Of a stretch of DNA of 64,000 bases, positions 23,177 through 36,215 are shown piece by piece. The stretch is taken from contig CAJNOP010000003.1 in NCBI GenBank assembly GCA_905250075.1, positions 2,120,395 through 2,184,394 of the forward strand, read 5' to 3'. Position 1 is the stretch's first letter; every line of letters begins with the position of its first letter. The stretch comes from Rotaria sp. Silwood1 (taxonomy: Eukaryota; Rotifera; Eurotatoria; Philodinida; Philodinidae). The notes under the pieces are model-generated. The model was not told the origin of the DNA and did not search any database. It saw only the letters and a program-made list of their open reading frames with translations. A program made the translations under genes and the position numbers.

Positions 23177-24605
23177 ATGGATAATTTTAATTCATCATCA
23201 TTTCTCTCTAATCAATCATCAAATATACCAGTAGTACCAAGAACAAATAATTCTATTTCTACTCCAACACCACTACCACCACCATCACCATTAAATGGTA
23301 ATCGAACTTCATTAACAAATACTATACAATCACGTGGTAGTCTTCCTGGGAAACATTGTTGGGTTTGTTTTGCAACAGATGAAGATGATTTTTCAGCTTG
23401 TTGGGTATCACCATGTCGTTGTCGTGGTACAGCTAAATGGGTTCATCAAGAATGCCTTCAAAGATGGGTTGATGAAAAACAACAAGGATCAACTGGAGGT
23501 TTGTTAATCTTTCTTTTTGTATTTGAAAAATTATATTTTTTTTTATTCTATTTAGTAAAAGTTGCATGTCCACAATGCAATACAGAATACATTGTTGTAT
23601 ATCCAAAACAAGGTAACAGAAAAAAAATGTTTATCTATATAATAATATAAAATGATTTTATTTTAGGTCCATTAGTTTATACACTTGATTTAATTGAACG
23701 TATTTTAAATCGTTTTTGTCCATTTCTTGCCGGTGGTATTCTTGTTGGAAGTGTCTATTGGACAGCAGTTACATATGGTGCTGTTACAATCATGCAGGTA
23801 GAGAAGATTTATTTCTATAAATAAATAAATAAAACAAAATAATATGTTTAGATTCTTGGACATAAAGAAGGTTTAAGTGTAATGGAAAAAGCTGATCCAC
23901 TTTTTCTTCTTATTGGTTTACCAACAATTCCAATTGTTTTAATTCTTGGACGAATGATACGATGGGAAGAAGCTGTATTAAAATTTTGGCGTAAACATTC
24001 ATCAAAATTACCTTTAATGAATTATTTATTTCCAAATGGTAAATTAAACAAGAGACTATTGTTTCTTTATCTTTTCTTTAATGATAAAAATTTATTCCAC
24101 TTTAGAACATACATCCTATTTACCTCGTGTTCCAACTGAACGTAGTGGAAATTCTAATCCAGCATCATTAACAAGACTTATTTGTGGTGGTCTTATATTA
24201 CCAACAATTGCTACGATATTTGGAAAATTTATGTTTCAACGTGTTCATTCAAATTTTCAACGAACACTTTTAGTATGAAAAAGATTATCATTTGTTTTAT
24301 TTTTAAAAATTTTCTGTTTTAAGGGTGGTATTGCATTCATTGTTCTGAAAGGTACAGCAAAAATTTATTATAAACAAAGTCAATATATTCGTGAAGCACA
24401 TCGAGAAATTCTTAACTATGAATCATCCACAACAACAAGTAGTTCATCTCATTATCAACATCATCTACCTCCTCCACCACCTGCACCCCCAATAACATCA
24501 GTTGAAGTTCATCAAAATGAAATTTCAAATGAAATATTTGTCATTCCACCCTCATCATCATCATTACCGTCGACTACAAATGGTCAATCATCATTAAACT
24601 TTTAA
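23177..24605 (+). CDS. MARCHF5: MARCHF5/MITOL-type RING-CH E3 ubiquitin ligase
   Basis: Six exons (23177-23498, 23556-23612, 23667-23797, 23852-24038, 24106-24272, 24324-24605) encode 381 aa; human MARCHF5 is 278 aa. A Ser/Thr/Pro-rich N-terminal extension of about 55 residues precedes the RING-CH finger: C61, C64, C80, C82, H90, C93, C112 and C115, in the C4HC3 order. Downstream segments match MARCHF5 closely: VGSVYWTAVTYGA, HKEGL.VMEKADPLFLLIGLPTIP, LILGRMIRWE, TIATIFGK and REAHREILNY, covering the multi-pass transmembrane region. In vertebrates it sits in the mitochondrial outer membrane and controls fission and quality-control substrates. The C-terminal ~75 residues are a Ser/Pro-rich tail with a poly-proline run not found in vertebrate orthologs. 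Dicer begins 222 nt downstream on the same strand. Confidence 0.94.
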
Positions 24606-24827
24606 CAAAAAATTAAAATTTTCGTTTTTTCTTTTTTTTTTTTTTTTTTGTGTATAATTCTTATATAAACATTTGAAATTTTTTTGTTTCTGCTTAAAAA
24701 AATCAAGACAAATTTAATTGGGAGAAAACAAGAAGTTATGATCGTTGTTTCTCTGTTCCCTTTTTTTTCTATCTTGCTTCTAGTTTGAACATATATATAT
24801 ATATACATTATTTAAGACTTTTATATA
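24606..24827 (+). other. MARCHF5/Dicer intercistronic region with strong orphan 3' splice site
   Basis: An ATTAAA poly(A) variant at 24612-24617 and a long T tract follow the MARCHF5 stop. At 24747-24783 a strong pyrimidine tract ends in TTCTAG, 44 nt before the Dicer ATG. Only 222 nt separate stop from start, leaving little room for a promoter plus a 5' exon, so the acceptor is likely to receive a leader in trans. A weaker AG lies at 24815-24816. Confidence 0.5.
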
Positions 24828-27800
24828 ATGACATCAACGAATAATATAGACAAAGTCAAAACTTATTTATTAGCTGCAAGTGGACGAAGAACTATACGAA
24901 GTACACCATGGATAGATGATGTACCATCGGAAAGTTTTACTTTACCGAAATATGAAGTGAGTAAAATTTTATATTCATTCAAGAAAGTTCTATTCATATT
25001 AAATGGAACGACATTTATTACATGAAAGATGGTTAAAGTTATTTAATGACGAAATGCTTTTTCACTAATGACAAATAATAATAATCATATGTAGAAGTGT
25101 ATTTTATTATGCGGAAAAAATAAATATAATTTAAAATTAAAAATTGCATCTCAAGTTCATGGAAAAATGCAATGAAGAAAAAGAATTAGTAGTTTCAATT
25201 TGCTATAGATATAAATAAGTTCTGTCACTTATGATTCATAAACGTCGAGGGAAACGCTCCAGGTGTCAAATTACTTTTTGATCACGACGATGTTTATGTG
25301 ATGAGTATTATTAAGTAAGAGAAAGAGCAAGACTGGATTAGTTTTCCAGCCTTTGTTCTTGAGATATTGAAATTGTACTGGATTTTTCGTTCCCCTCAGA
25401 TCACGTGGAAAATCGACTTTAAACTTTGCGGAAACACAGTCCTAAACGAGATCAAGTATTTGTACAGGTTTTAACTTTTCTAGTGTCTCTTATCCTAAGA
25501 TATGGAATATTTGAAATTCTCTGATGTGTAAAAATAAATTTTATTCATATATTGGCATCTCTAGAAAGTTAAAACTTGCATAATTGATTTATCTCATCGA
25601 GAACTTTCTCCATATAAAGTTTGAAATCGAAAATCGATTTTTCATGTGACTTGAGGGAGACAAAAAAAAATCCATTGACATTTAGATATCTTAAGAACGA
25701 AGGTTTAGAAAACCAAACCATCATAGAAGTTTCTATTACTTACTAGCATTTATCAAATGAATATCGTCTCGATCAAAAAGCAATGTGATATCTAACTAGA
25801 TTCCTTCATTTTCAAAAATGTCCAAATAAATCTTTATTAGTATCAATAAAATTTTGATGAGATTTCATGCTTTACTGAAGCTCAATTTAATCTCTCATAT
25901 TTGTCTTCTTGAAGACTTACTTTGACGTGAATGAAATCGATCTTTTGTGGTTTTATTGCAAATAATATTTGTTAGAATCGAATAGAAAATATTTTAAAGT
26001 TAAAATTAAAATTGACAAACATTTTTATTATTGAAACAATTCCATGTGTGTCCTATATTAGTAGAAACTTAAAGTCTATGCCTTATACGATTCAAATTCG
26101 AACATAATGAATCTTATCGATTATTCGTTTATGTATATATATATATATATATATATTTTTTCTTTAGGTCGAAGTTCTTGATAAAGCCAAACGTGAAAAT
26201 ACAGTTGTCTGTCTACATAGTAATACATCAAAAAATTTTCTTATTATTAATGTTATACGAGAATATTCATATGGTACTCAACGAAATTTTGATGAAGGTG
26301 GTCAACGTATTATTTGTCTTTCAATGGGTATGATTATAAAACAAACAAAATATAAAACTATATTTTTTGTATAAATTTTTTAAAATTTCTTTGTTTTTTT
26401 TGTTTTTATAGAACAAGATCCTGTTGCATTAGCTGAAATGATTCATCGTCATTTACCAGTTGATGTTGGATCATTTGGTATTGAACATGGAGTACTTCTA
26501 TGGAAAAAAGAACAATGGTTACAAGAAATGCAAATACGTTCTGTATCAGTTATGCATCCAACTGTTTTTCATGAATTACTTAATCGAAATTATATAGGTA
26601 AATAGAAAACAAAAAAACTTTTATTTTGATTCAATTTAATATTTTTGATAAGATAGAATTTTCACATATTAAATTATTAATTCTCGATGAATGTCATCAG
26701 GCTATTCGTGATCATGCATATGGATCTATTCTTAAACAATATAAAAATCTTTGGACTAGAAAAGATAATAATAATATTCAATTACCTCGTCTTTTTTCAA
26801 TAACTACAGCTTTACTTAAAACACATTGTACACCAATACAACTTGAAGAACGTATTGAAAATTTACATAATTTGTTTTGGTATATGAATTTCTTTTTTGT
26901 TTTTTGTTTTCTTCTATATGAATGATTTAAATTAGATTTCTATTTTTTTTTCTAATTTTATAGCTCAACTGTTTTTACTGCTACGGATCTTATTTGTCGT
27001 CAATCGAATCGATTATCAAAAGTACCAAAAGAAACAATTATTGTGTGTAAAAATAATAATAAAAAACAACCTGATATTGCACTTGAAATAATACGAGTAT
27101 GAATAATTTTTCAATATTTCATTCAGAATTGATTTTATCTTGAATTTTCGAATATATCAATATTTAATCTTCTTACTGATTAAGATATTATATTAGATGC
27201 CTAACAGAGTTGATCACAATATAAGATAAATTTTTCTATCGTCTACAATCAAAAAAGTTCCATCCCTCTGATTCAGACTACTTTTTTTTCGCTGAAAACG
27301 CTAATGATTTTTAAACCTTAGACATAGTAACTATTCGAATGTATTTTTTGTATATTATGACATAGAACTAAATAGAAACCAGAGCCAGATTGAATATTAA
27401 TAATAACAATTTCTTCAACTACTCCGTTCAGATTTCAATGATTTTTCTTTTCTATGGATCCTAATTAGTGTTCGAATAAAAATCTTACAAGGGTTTTAGT
27501 TTCTATTCAGACTTAACTAAGACATGGAGTTATTGAATACGTCTTATTTCTAAAGGTCATTAGTTTTCGGAAAATTCGTATTTTCGAATTTTGATCTGAA
27601 ACATTATGTATATAGAAAAATCAACTAGACTAACTTCAGTAAAGAAAAATTCAAACTTTTGAATTCTTTTACGCAAGCTAGCCTAGTTGAGCTCTCCTTA
27701 TTTGCAAAGGTTTGAATCAAAATTCGAAAATAACAGTAATCCTTCTAAAGTTTTTATTAGAACACTATGCAGTATCTATAGCAGCTGAAGAGATTCTTTC

Positions 27801-30800
27801 GTTAGTAAACAATCAACGCATACTTTAACTGATTGTTGATTTATGTTTGAGATTATTCAGTTAGATTCTGTGACTTTTTATTTAAGTAATATACATAAAT
27901 TTAAAGACGAGATTATGATGAATATGAAAGTTGACATATTTTATTTTTCTAATATCTCTTACAATAAGTAACTTTTTGATTTCTGGATATTTATTGTTTG
28001 GAATATTAGTTTTCATGAATTATTTATGTTTTTTTTTGTGTTCATTAAAGGAACTTCATGAAGCTCTTGATTATTTAAATAAATTAGAACCGTCACAAAT
28101 CTCATCATCAACTAATTCCGACGAAAATCCATCACCATTAACTATTCCTCGTCAAGTACTTACGGAATGTTTACGTCTTGTTGATAAACTAGGCATTTGG
28201 GCATTACTTCGTTCATCATTACCAATCATAACTCAATTAGAACGTCTTTCAAGTATGGCTATTGAACAAAATACTGTTACATCTTCTTCCTTATCCTCGA
28301 CTTTTTCTTCATCTCATCTTTCTCTCTCATCACCACGTGCATATTCATTATTTCTTGATTGGACTTGTACATTACTTCGTCTTTGGAGATCACGTATTAA
28401 AACTGTTATTGAAACACTTGATTCTCATACATTATTTGAACAATATACAACATCAAAATTACGTTCATTATTTGATATATTAAAACGTTTTCAATCGGAT
28501 GCAACCAATGTACATACTCGTCGTTGGTCAGCAATTATATTTGTTGATCGTAAACAAGAAACAGCTGTACTTAATGCTCTACTAAAAGATGTAACAAAAC
28601 GTTTTGCTGATGAATATTCATTTATTCGGCCCAATTTTTTAATTGGATACTCAACAATGCAACCAACAGATGATTTATCGGCTAGTCAACATATTCAACC
28701 GATGGATAGTCGAAAACAAGTATAACAATAAAAAACATAAATAATAAATTTTTATTAATAATATTTTAAATGTTTCCATATTGATTTTAGGAAGAAGTAA
28801 TGCGTAAATTTCGACTTGGTGAAAATAATATTATTGTTGCATTGAGTTCTCTCGAAGAATTAAAAGATATACCAGATTGTAATTTAGTTATTCGATTTAA
28901 TGTACCAACTAATTATCGATCGTATATGCAATCAAAAGTAAATTTTTTTTTTCTGATATGATTTATTTCTTGGCAATTGAAAATACTATAGGGCAAAGCA
29001 CGAGCTCAAACACCACATTTTTACATGCTTGTTGAACAAGACGAATATGATACATTTCTAACAAATCTTAATTCATATAAAGGCATTGAACAGGTAGGCT
29101 ATATTGATATGAATTCACAGATCAAACATCATTACGACAACAAAGAATATAGACATGCACTGTTTGTTTTTGTTTTTTTTTCAAAAGAATAGAATGTTAC
29201 TATTAAATAGAGATATGCAGACATACAGGATAAGATAATGTTTAGAAAATTTCTCTAACAAGGAGACGTTTCTTATTATTAAGTCGAGACTACATGTGTC
29301 ATATAGATTCTAATGAGCTATTCATATCCTGAAACAAGTTTGACCTAATTGGTTATTGTTGTTGACATACTATATTTTTACCGTATCTTTTAGCAGAATA
29401 CTATGATCTTATTGTGAAAGTTTCAGATTTGTCGATTGTATTGATTTTGAAATAAGAACATCAGATTTAGCTGTTGTATATCAGCGGCACGAAAAACATA
29501 CTTTCATCATAGATGTATCTTGGAATAGATTAGTCCAAACTTTTTTCAGAATATTCATAGCTTTTTTTAATCTATAGGATGTACATAGATAGTCCCAGCT
29601 CAAACGCAATGTAACATTTATAAATATTTTCTTGTCAATCAGGATACACGGTATGGAAAAAGCTTATCTTGTACACATCTTTAAATTTGAACAAAGAGTT
29701 TAAATGAGATTGAATCTTTAAGATTGAGAAAAATCTTTAGCAAAGTTACAATAAACAAAATTCGTTCGATAATAAAATTTTTTTCAATCAAACTTACTTC
29801 TTGTTTTTATACAAGGTTTTAACAAAAGATTTTCAAGAGATCAATAATTCTCTTTCATCAACAACTATCGAACGTGAACGAATGCCAAATGCTATTGAAG
29901 TAATAAACAGGTAAATCTTATTATTGTGTTTTTTTTTTACTATTCATTCATCTAAATCGACTCTTGATTATCTTAGATACTGTGCTCGACTTCCATGTGA
30001 TGCTTTAACAACACTAGTTCCATCATGTGAAATAAAAAAACTTGATCATGAACAATATCAATGTATTCTCTCATTACCTGTGAATTCACCAGCAAGAACA
30101 ACAATCACTGTATGAGTTTTATTCTTTGTTTAAATTCGTTTTTTTGCTTATTAAAATGTTTTTTTGTCTTCCTAGGGCCCTATTCGTTCAACAGTTAAAC
30201 AAGCAAAACTTTCTTCAGCTAAACGTCTTTGTGAACATCTTTTACAAGCAGGTTAGTATTAAAATCTATTTCATAATCTATAAAACTTAATCTTTCTTTT
30301 TTTATGTTTAGGTGAATTGAATGAATTTTTACTACCTGAAACACGTGAACAATTTTATCTTCGTCATTCAACTATTGACGATGATGATTTTACTGAATGG
30401 GGTTCCTATTTTGAACCAAATCCAAAACCTGGCTCAATTCAACGTAAACAACTTTATAATAAAGCTGTATAAGTGTTTTAACTATTTTTTAAATCAATAT
30501 GAATTTTTCTTCGTCTTATTTATAGATTATGCCTGAACCAATTTCAACATATAATTCTTCAGATTTTTTTGTTTATTGTATCAATGGTGAATTAACAACA
30601 CCATTAATTCAGCCTAATGAACAACAAAAATCAACAATTATTTATACACATGAATCTAATCCAAGTCGAATTGGTCTCTTATCAGCAAATTATCTTCTTG
30701 AAGTAAATGAAATACAAAAAAATCAATGAAGATTTTCTACTAAGAAAAAAAAACAAAAATGTTTTTTTTTGTGTTTTTGTAGATTCCAGCATTTTCATTA

Positions 30801-33800
30801 TTTTCTCGTGCCGGTGAAGAAACTTATAATCTTGAAATGATTATGAAAAATATTCATTTTTCATCAGATGAATATCGAATGTTACAAACTGTTCATTATT
30901 ATTTATTTTCTTCTATACTTGGATTTGATCGTCCATTAGTTAATTTTAATCCTGAACAAACTCAATCACATTTAATTATTATTTTATTAAAAAAAGATCC
31001 ATCAGGTTTATATACAATTGATTGGAAATTAACAAAAGATATAATTACATTTATTCAATCAATGTTTCTACAAAAATATACTCTAGATAATCCATATATA
31101 TTTAATGCTAATGATTTTAATCAAACGTGTATTGTTTTACCATCATATCGTCGTTCAACACAACCACAATATTATATTGTTAATTCTATTGATACAAATA
31201 AAAATCCATTATCATCATTTCCATCTATATCAACAATATATGATACATTTTCATCATATTATGAAATAAAATATGAATTACGTTTAACAAATAAAACTCA
31301 ACCATTATTATGTGTATCACATACATCACATCGTATGAATCAATTAATTCCACGTTATATGAATTTTAAAACAATGAAATCAACAAATGGAAATCGAAAT
31401 ACAAATCGTACAAATCAACATGCGAAACCAAATGGTTCAACACATCATCATCATCATCATCATCAAGGAGTTTTTTTAATACCAGAATTAGTTATAATAC
31501 ATCCAATTAATTCACAATTATGGCAAGGAATTATAGCATTACCTAGTATGCTTTATAGAATTAATTGTTTAATATTAGTTGAACAATTAAGAAGAACAGT
31601 TGCATTAGAAACAGGTGTTGGTGTTGCATGGGCAGCAGAAGATGGTCAATTTGATAAATTAGGTTTTGATTGGGATGAAAAAAAAGAAGCACAATTCTCA
31701 GCTTTATTAGATAATAATGATACATATTTTACAGATGAACCAATTGATCCAAATTGGAATTTTGAAATTAGTGTTTGGAATGAAAATGATATACATAATT
31801 GGACAAGTATATGAAATAAAAAAAACAACGATTTTAATGAATTTTTATATTATTTTTGTTTAGATGATTCAGCATGGCTTGAAGCTAAAGATCGTTGTAT
31901 TATGATTAATGCTGCTGATGTAAGTAATTAAATAATAAGTTATTGAGAAATTTGTTTTCTTATAGAATTAAAAAAAATGATATTTGATCGAAGATTTTTT
32001 TCAGTTCGAATTACTGATTTTGCTCATATCTATATAAAGATTCATAAAAGAAGGATATACAAAAATAAGTGAATTACTTCATATTATGTAATTTGAAAAT
32101 TGTTTCGAAGTTTCTAATTAGAAAACTTTTAATAAGCTCAAATCAAAAAAAGATTGATTAAATTTTCAATTTGAATCTAAGGCAGTTAGTCTATGGTAGA
32201 TATTTTGTTAAAACTCTCATGCAGAATAACAAAACGTCTGAAATTGACTACAATCAGATGTAAATATTGTATTAAGTATGATTCTCACTCTTATCCTTAA
32301 GCTCTGAATATGGCCGAAGCAATATTGATGTTTATCCTTCCACTTTTATGAATCTATATGTCTACTCATAAGTTTACGAGAAATTTAAATTATCTTGAGT
32401 TAAATGTTCCTCTGCAGCTATCAACGATTCTGATGCTTTTAATTATTTAAGTGCCTTTGGATTAAAGAGAGTAGAAGGACTGAGGGAACGCAAGCAATAA
32501 AGATTGCTTATCGGTATAAAGGAAAAGCTAAGTCGGAATAAGTTTGATTTTTTTTTAATAAATTTCTTTGTGTACTTATACATCACGATTCATGCATTCT
32601 AGAAGGATCGATTAGAAATGAATCTTACATAAATCATTCTTCGAATTTTTGTTTAATAAACTTTCTCTGTTAAATTTCTCTCTTAGGAACAATAAAAGGA
32701 GCTGTAGTTTCTATTTTTTTTTGTTTTTTATAAATTTAGTTTGAAGATGGTGATTTTGATGATGATATGGATCTTGAATATGATGAAGAAGAAGATCAAC
32801 ATACATCTCCTTCTATTCCTCCTCCTCTTTCACAACAAAGTGGTCAACCTATATCAAGTATATATTCTTTATCTTAATCGAATATTTAATTTTTTATTTA
32901 TCCATCTGTAGCTTGGTCAACAGTTCCACAACAACAAGTAAATGAATCATCATCAGACGACGATGAAGATGACGATGATGATGATGAATATATAAAACAA
33001 AACAATACATTAAGATCATTAAATCGTAAAAAACAAGAAAAAAATTCTTTAACAGAAACCAAAGTAACCAATTATCATATTGATTTACCACGTTTACATG
33101 AAGATCTTAAAACAAAATCAAAAAAATTTCTTTCGAAACTCATGGCTAATACACAACCAACAATTGATTTAACTAAACAAGATGAAATTGATCTTTTTTC
33201 TTCGATTGAATTAACAACAAATAATTCTAAAAAATTAATTAATGATAAATCAAATTATTTAACAAATGTTCAAATTGAAGAACCAACACAAATTTATCAA
33301 TCACCTATTTCTTCTGTTATTCATTTTGAACCAACTGCAATCATTAAACGTCTATTAAATATTGAAGAAGTTCTACATGACGATGATGATGATGATGAAA
33401 AAGAAAAAGAAAAAGAATTAAAACATTCATCACCATTACCATCAAATCATTCTTCAATTTCATTTCAAACAAATAATACTCTTGTATTAGAAAATGGACA
33501 TGATAGTGGTATAATTGATGATTTTTCTGAACCATTAAATATAAATTTAGATTTTGAATATTTACCTGAATCTCATCCTGGTCCATCACCAGCATTACTT
33601 TTACAAGCTTTAACATTATCAAATGCTGGTGATGGTTTTGATCTTGAACGTCTTGAAACAGTTGGTGATTCATTTCTTAAACAAGCTGTTACAGTTTATA
33701 TTTATTGTACATATACACAAGTACATGAAGGAAAATTAAGTTTTTTTCGTTCGAAAATTGTTTCAAATTATAATTTATATAAACTTGGTAAACGAAAATT

Positions 33801-36215
33801 ATTAGGAGAATATTTAATTAGTACGAAATTTGAACCATTTGAAAATTGGATTCCGTAAGTTGTTGAAACGGAAAAAAAAAACAATTTTTTTTCTTTATAT
33901 TATTTGCTTTTTTAATTAGACCTTTGTTTACATCGGGATCACCAAATGAATATGGTTTATTATCAAGTTCAGGTGTAGAATTATGGACAAAATCTGAATC
34001 GACAACAAGTGTCGATTGGATTGAATTACAAGAACGTCGTGAACAACGAAGATTAGCAAAAAATAATCTACAATCATCACCATCAGTACCAACATCATCA
34101 ATTACAATGTTAAATAATCAAACGACACCTAATTTTTCAACAAAAATATCAATCAATGAACAACAATGGACTCCATCGTATGATCGTCGTACACAACATT
34201 TAATATCAGATAAAAGTATTGCAGATGCAGTTGAAGCTTTAATTGGAGCTTATTTGATTGCTAGTGGGCCCAAAGCTGCTCTTCGATTTATGGCTTGGCT
34301 TGGAATACGAATATTTCCTAAACTTCGACTCGGTTCGTTAATCTATTCTTAAACTATACTTGCACATGAATTCATACATATAAAAAACATAGAAGAAAAC
34401 AGAACTAATACTAATCCGTATATTTAATCTTATAAAAGAAATTCTTTTATTTTTGTTTTGGAAAAAGAAAAGTTAATGAAATAGTTTAGTAGACTGAAAT
34501 AATGAATATAAGAATCTTAGCGACATATGGAAGAGAGAAATATCAGTTGAGTAGTAAATAATATCCATGTATATTTTAGAAAAAGAAAATAAACAGAAAA
34601 GTATGTTTATGTTAGTTCCCCTATCATTTGATCAATTTATTCAATATCAATCACTTCTATGAGTATTGAAAAGTATTTCACTTTTATAGATCTAATGATA
34701 TTTCATAATAATAATTGAATCATAATCAAGAATAGTTATATAATCTTTTTTTTAAATAAAATAATTCGATTAGAAAATCAATGATAATTTGGTATGTATT
34801 TAAGAATTTCAAAAATTGTAAATTATCATTGACATAAAGGTCAGATAACAAATTTTAGTCATTTAGAAATTCTAAATACTTGAACCTCTAAAACTCGAGT
34901 CCGTATGAATGTACTAATATCCACATGTCCAAGCGACTTCACACAAATCTTTGTTCCATATATCCTAGCCTCTTGGCTTTTAGAACTGATTTAAATTCAT
35001 GGTGATTACTCGATATCAATAAAAGTATCCTCGTGGTCCTATCGCTCACTACAATAGAATAGGGGACGTTATCTCTCACGAAATACTTTTGTTTAAAAAA
35101 AAATATCGATTAGTATCTATAAGTATCTTTATTGATGTATTGTTTTTCAGAGGATGGAACAGAAATGACTGGTGAACTTCCACCATTACCATCACCCGTT
35201 GACTATTGTAATCCATCAGTTCTATCAACAATTCAATCTTATGATTTCGATCGATTTGAACAATTAATTGGTTATCGTTTTCATCAACGAGCTTATCTCA
35301 TTCAAGCATTCACTCATGCTTCTTATTCTTATAATACAATAACAGATTGTTATCAACGTTTAGAATTTCTTGGTGATGCTGTACTTGATTATGTTATAAC
35401 TCGTTATCTATATGAAGTTAGTTTATCAACAAATCTTTTCTTATTTTTCTATAGAAAGAAACAAACATGTTTTTTTTTAGCATCCTAAACGTCATTCACC
35501 CGGTGAATTAACAGATCTTCGTTCTGCTCTAGTCAATAATAATATCTTTGCATATATAGCTGTTAAATATGACTATCATAAATATTTTCGTTGTCATTCA
35601 AATGAATTATTTCTTTTAATTGATAAATTTGTTCAAACACAAAAAGATAAATCAACATGGTGTGGTTTTGATGAATGTAATTTAGGTGATGATGACGATG
35701 AAAATGATGAATTTTTTTATTATGATTTTTTAACATCATCAGCATCGAATAATAAAGATACATATAGTAATACAATAACATCATGTACAATTGATGATGA
35801 ACATCTTTCAAATTCGCATGATGAACAAAATGATGAATCAACTACTGAAGCAGATGAATGGGAAGAAACAGAAGTTCCAAAATGTCTTGGTGATATATTT
35901 GAATCTGTTGCTGGTGCAATATTTCTTGATTCAAATAAATCATTTAATACAGTATGGAAAATATATTATCGTATGTTAAAACCTTTTATTGAAAAATTTA
36001 CAACTAAAGTTCCAAAATCACCAATACGTGAATTACTTGAACTTGAACCTGAAACAGTAAAATTTGAAAAACCTGAACGTTTACTTGATGGTCGAATACG
36101 TGTTACAGTTGAAATAATTGGTAAAGGACGTTTTAAAGGTGTTGGACGAAATTATCGAATAGCAAAAAATGCAGCAGCTAAATGTGCTTTGAAAAATTTA
36201 CGTCGTCTTGATTGA
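24828..36215 (+). CDS. DICER1: Dicer (endoribonuclease), complete 20-exon gene with degenerate helicase
   Basis: Twenty exons sum to 5940 nt, 1979 aa (human 1922). Order: helicase (about 44-560), Dicer dimerisation/DUF283 (584-685), platform and PAZ (about 800-1135), RNase IIIa (from about 1420), RNase IIIb (from about 1660) and a C-terminal dsRBD (about 1905-1977). Walker A is H60-S-N-T-S-K65-N instead of GSGKT, although DECH is intact; motif V reads [10 protein letters not shown] rather than ATSIVEEGVD, and motif VI QSKGKAR rather than QSKGRAR. Both RNase III centres keep their acidic residues: RLE1443..GD1447 and [16 protein letters not shown] and GDIFE. PAZ aligns with animal Dicers through the FxxYY.xKY segment. 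The family makes miRNAs and siRNAs in the cytoplasm. A degenerate helicase suggests a processing mode that does not depend on ATP, as in Dicer-1 types. Acidic and His tracts lie in the linker regions. Exons: 24828-24956, 26168-26327, 26412-26597, 26657-26879, 26964-27096, 28051-28719, 28791-28937, 28992-29093, 29816-29910, 29977-30109, 30176-30251, 30312-30466, 30526-30702, 30783-31806, 31864-31919, 32740-32857, 32912-33854, 33920-34332, 35151-35416, 35481-36215. Confidence 0.96.
25339..25716. mobile_element. Foldback element in Dicer intron 1
   Basis: The left arm 25339-25484 and the right arm 25561-25716 are imperfect inverted repeats. Paired landmarks are AGGTTTTAACTTTTCTAG with CTAGAAAGTTAAAACTTG, the AAAATCGACTTT/AAATCGATTTT pair, and TTGTTCTTGAGATATTGAAA with its partner near 25686-25708. 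The spacer is about 76 nt. No coding capacity. Confidence 0.75.
27474..27768. mobile_element. Foldback element in Dicer intron 5
   Basis: TTAGTGTTCGAATAAAAATC at the left end is inverted at 27745-27768. ATTTTCGAATTTTGAT at about 27580-27596 is inverted at about 27716-27733, and CTAGTCTAGTTGA-type stems flank the centre near 27657. The left arm is longer, so one side carries an insertion or the other a deletion. Confidence 0.6.
29291..29588. mobile_element. Foldback/MITE element in Dicer intron 8, same family as in DNAJC8
   Basis: The left end 29291-29350 pairs with 29529-29588 (GAGCTATTCATATCCTGAAA against its complement around 29550-29568). The left-end sequence TCATATAGATTCTAATGAGC is nearly identical to the DNAJC8 intron 7 element. 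Confidence 0.65.
32023..32371. repeat. Inverted repeat in Dicer intron 15
   Basis: ATATA.AGATTCATAAAAGAAGGATA at about 32031-32057 pairs with the segment 32332-32360 (TATCCTTCCACTTTTATGAATC). Weaker pairing continues inward. The arms are about 60 nt. Confidence 0.55.
34605..35095. repeat. Degenerate inverted repeat in Dicer intron 18
   Basis: The inner stem pairs TATGTATTTAAGAATTTCAAA (about 34793) with TTTAGAAATTCTAAATACTTG (about 34863). The outer stem pairs AGTTCCCCTATC (about 34613) with the AATAGGGGACGTT block (about 35057). Weaker than the other intron foldbacks. Confidence 0.4.
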
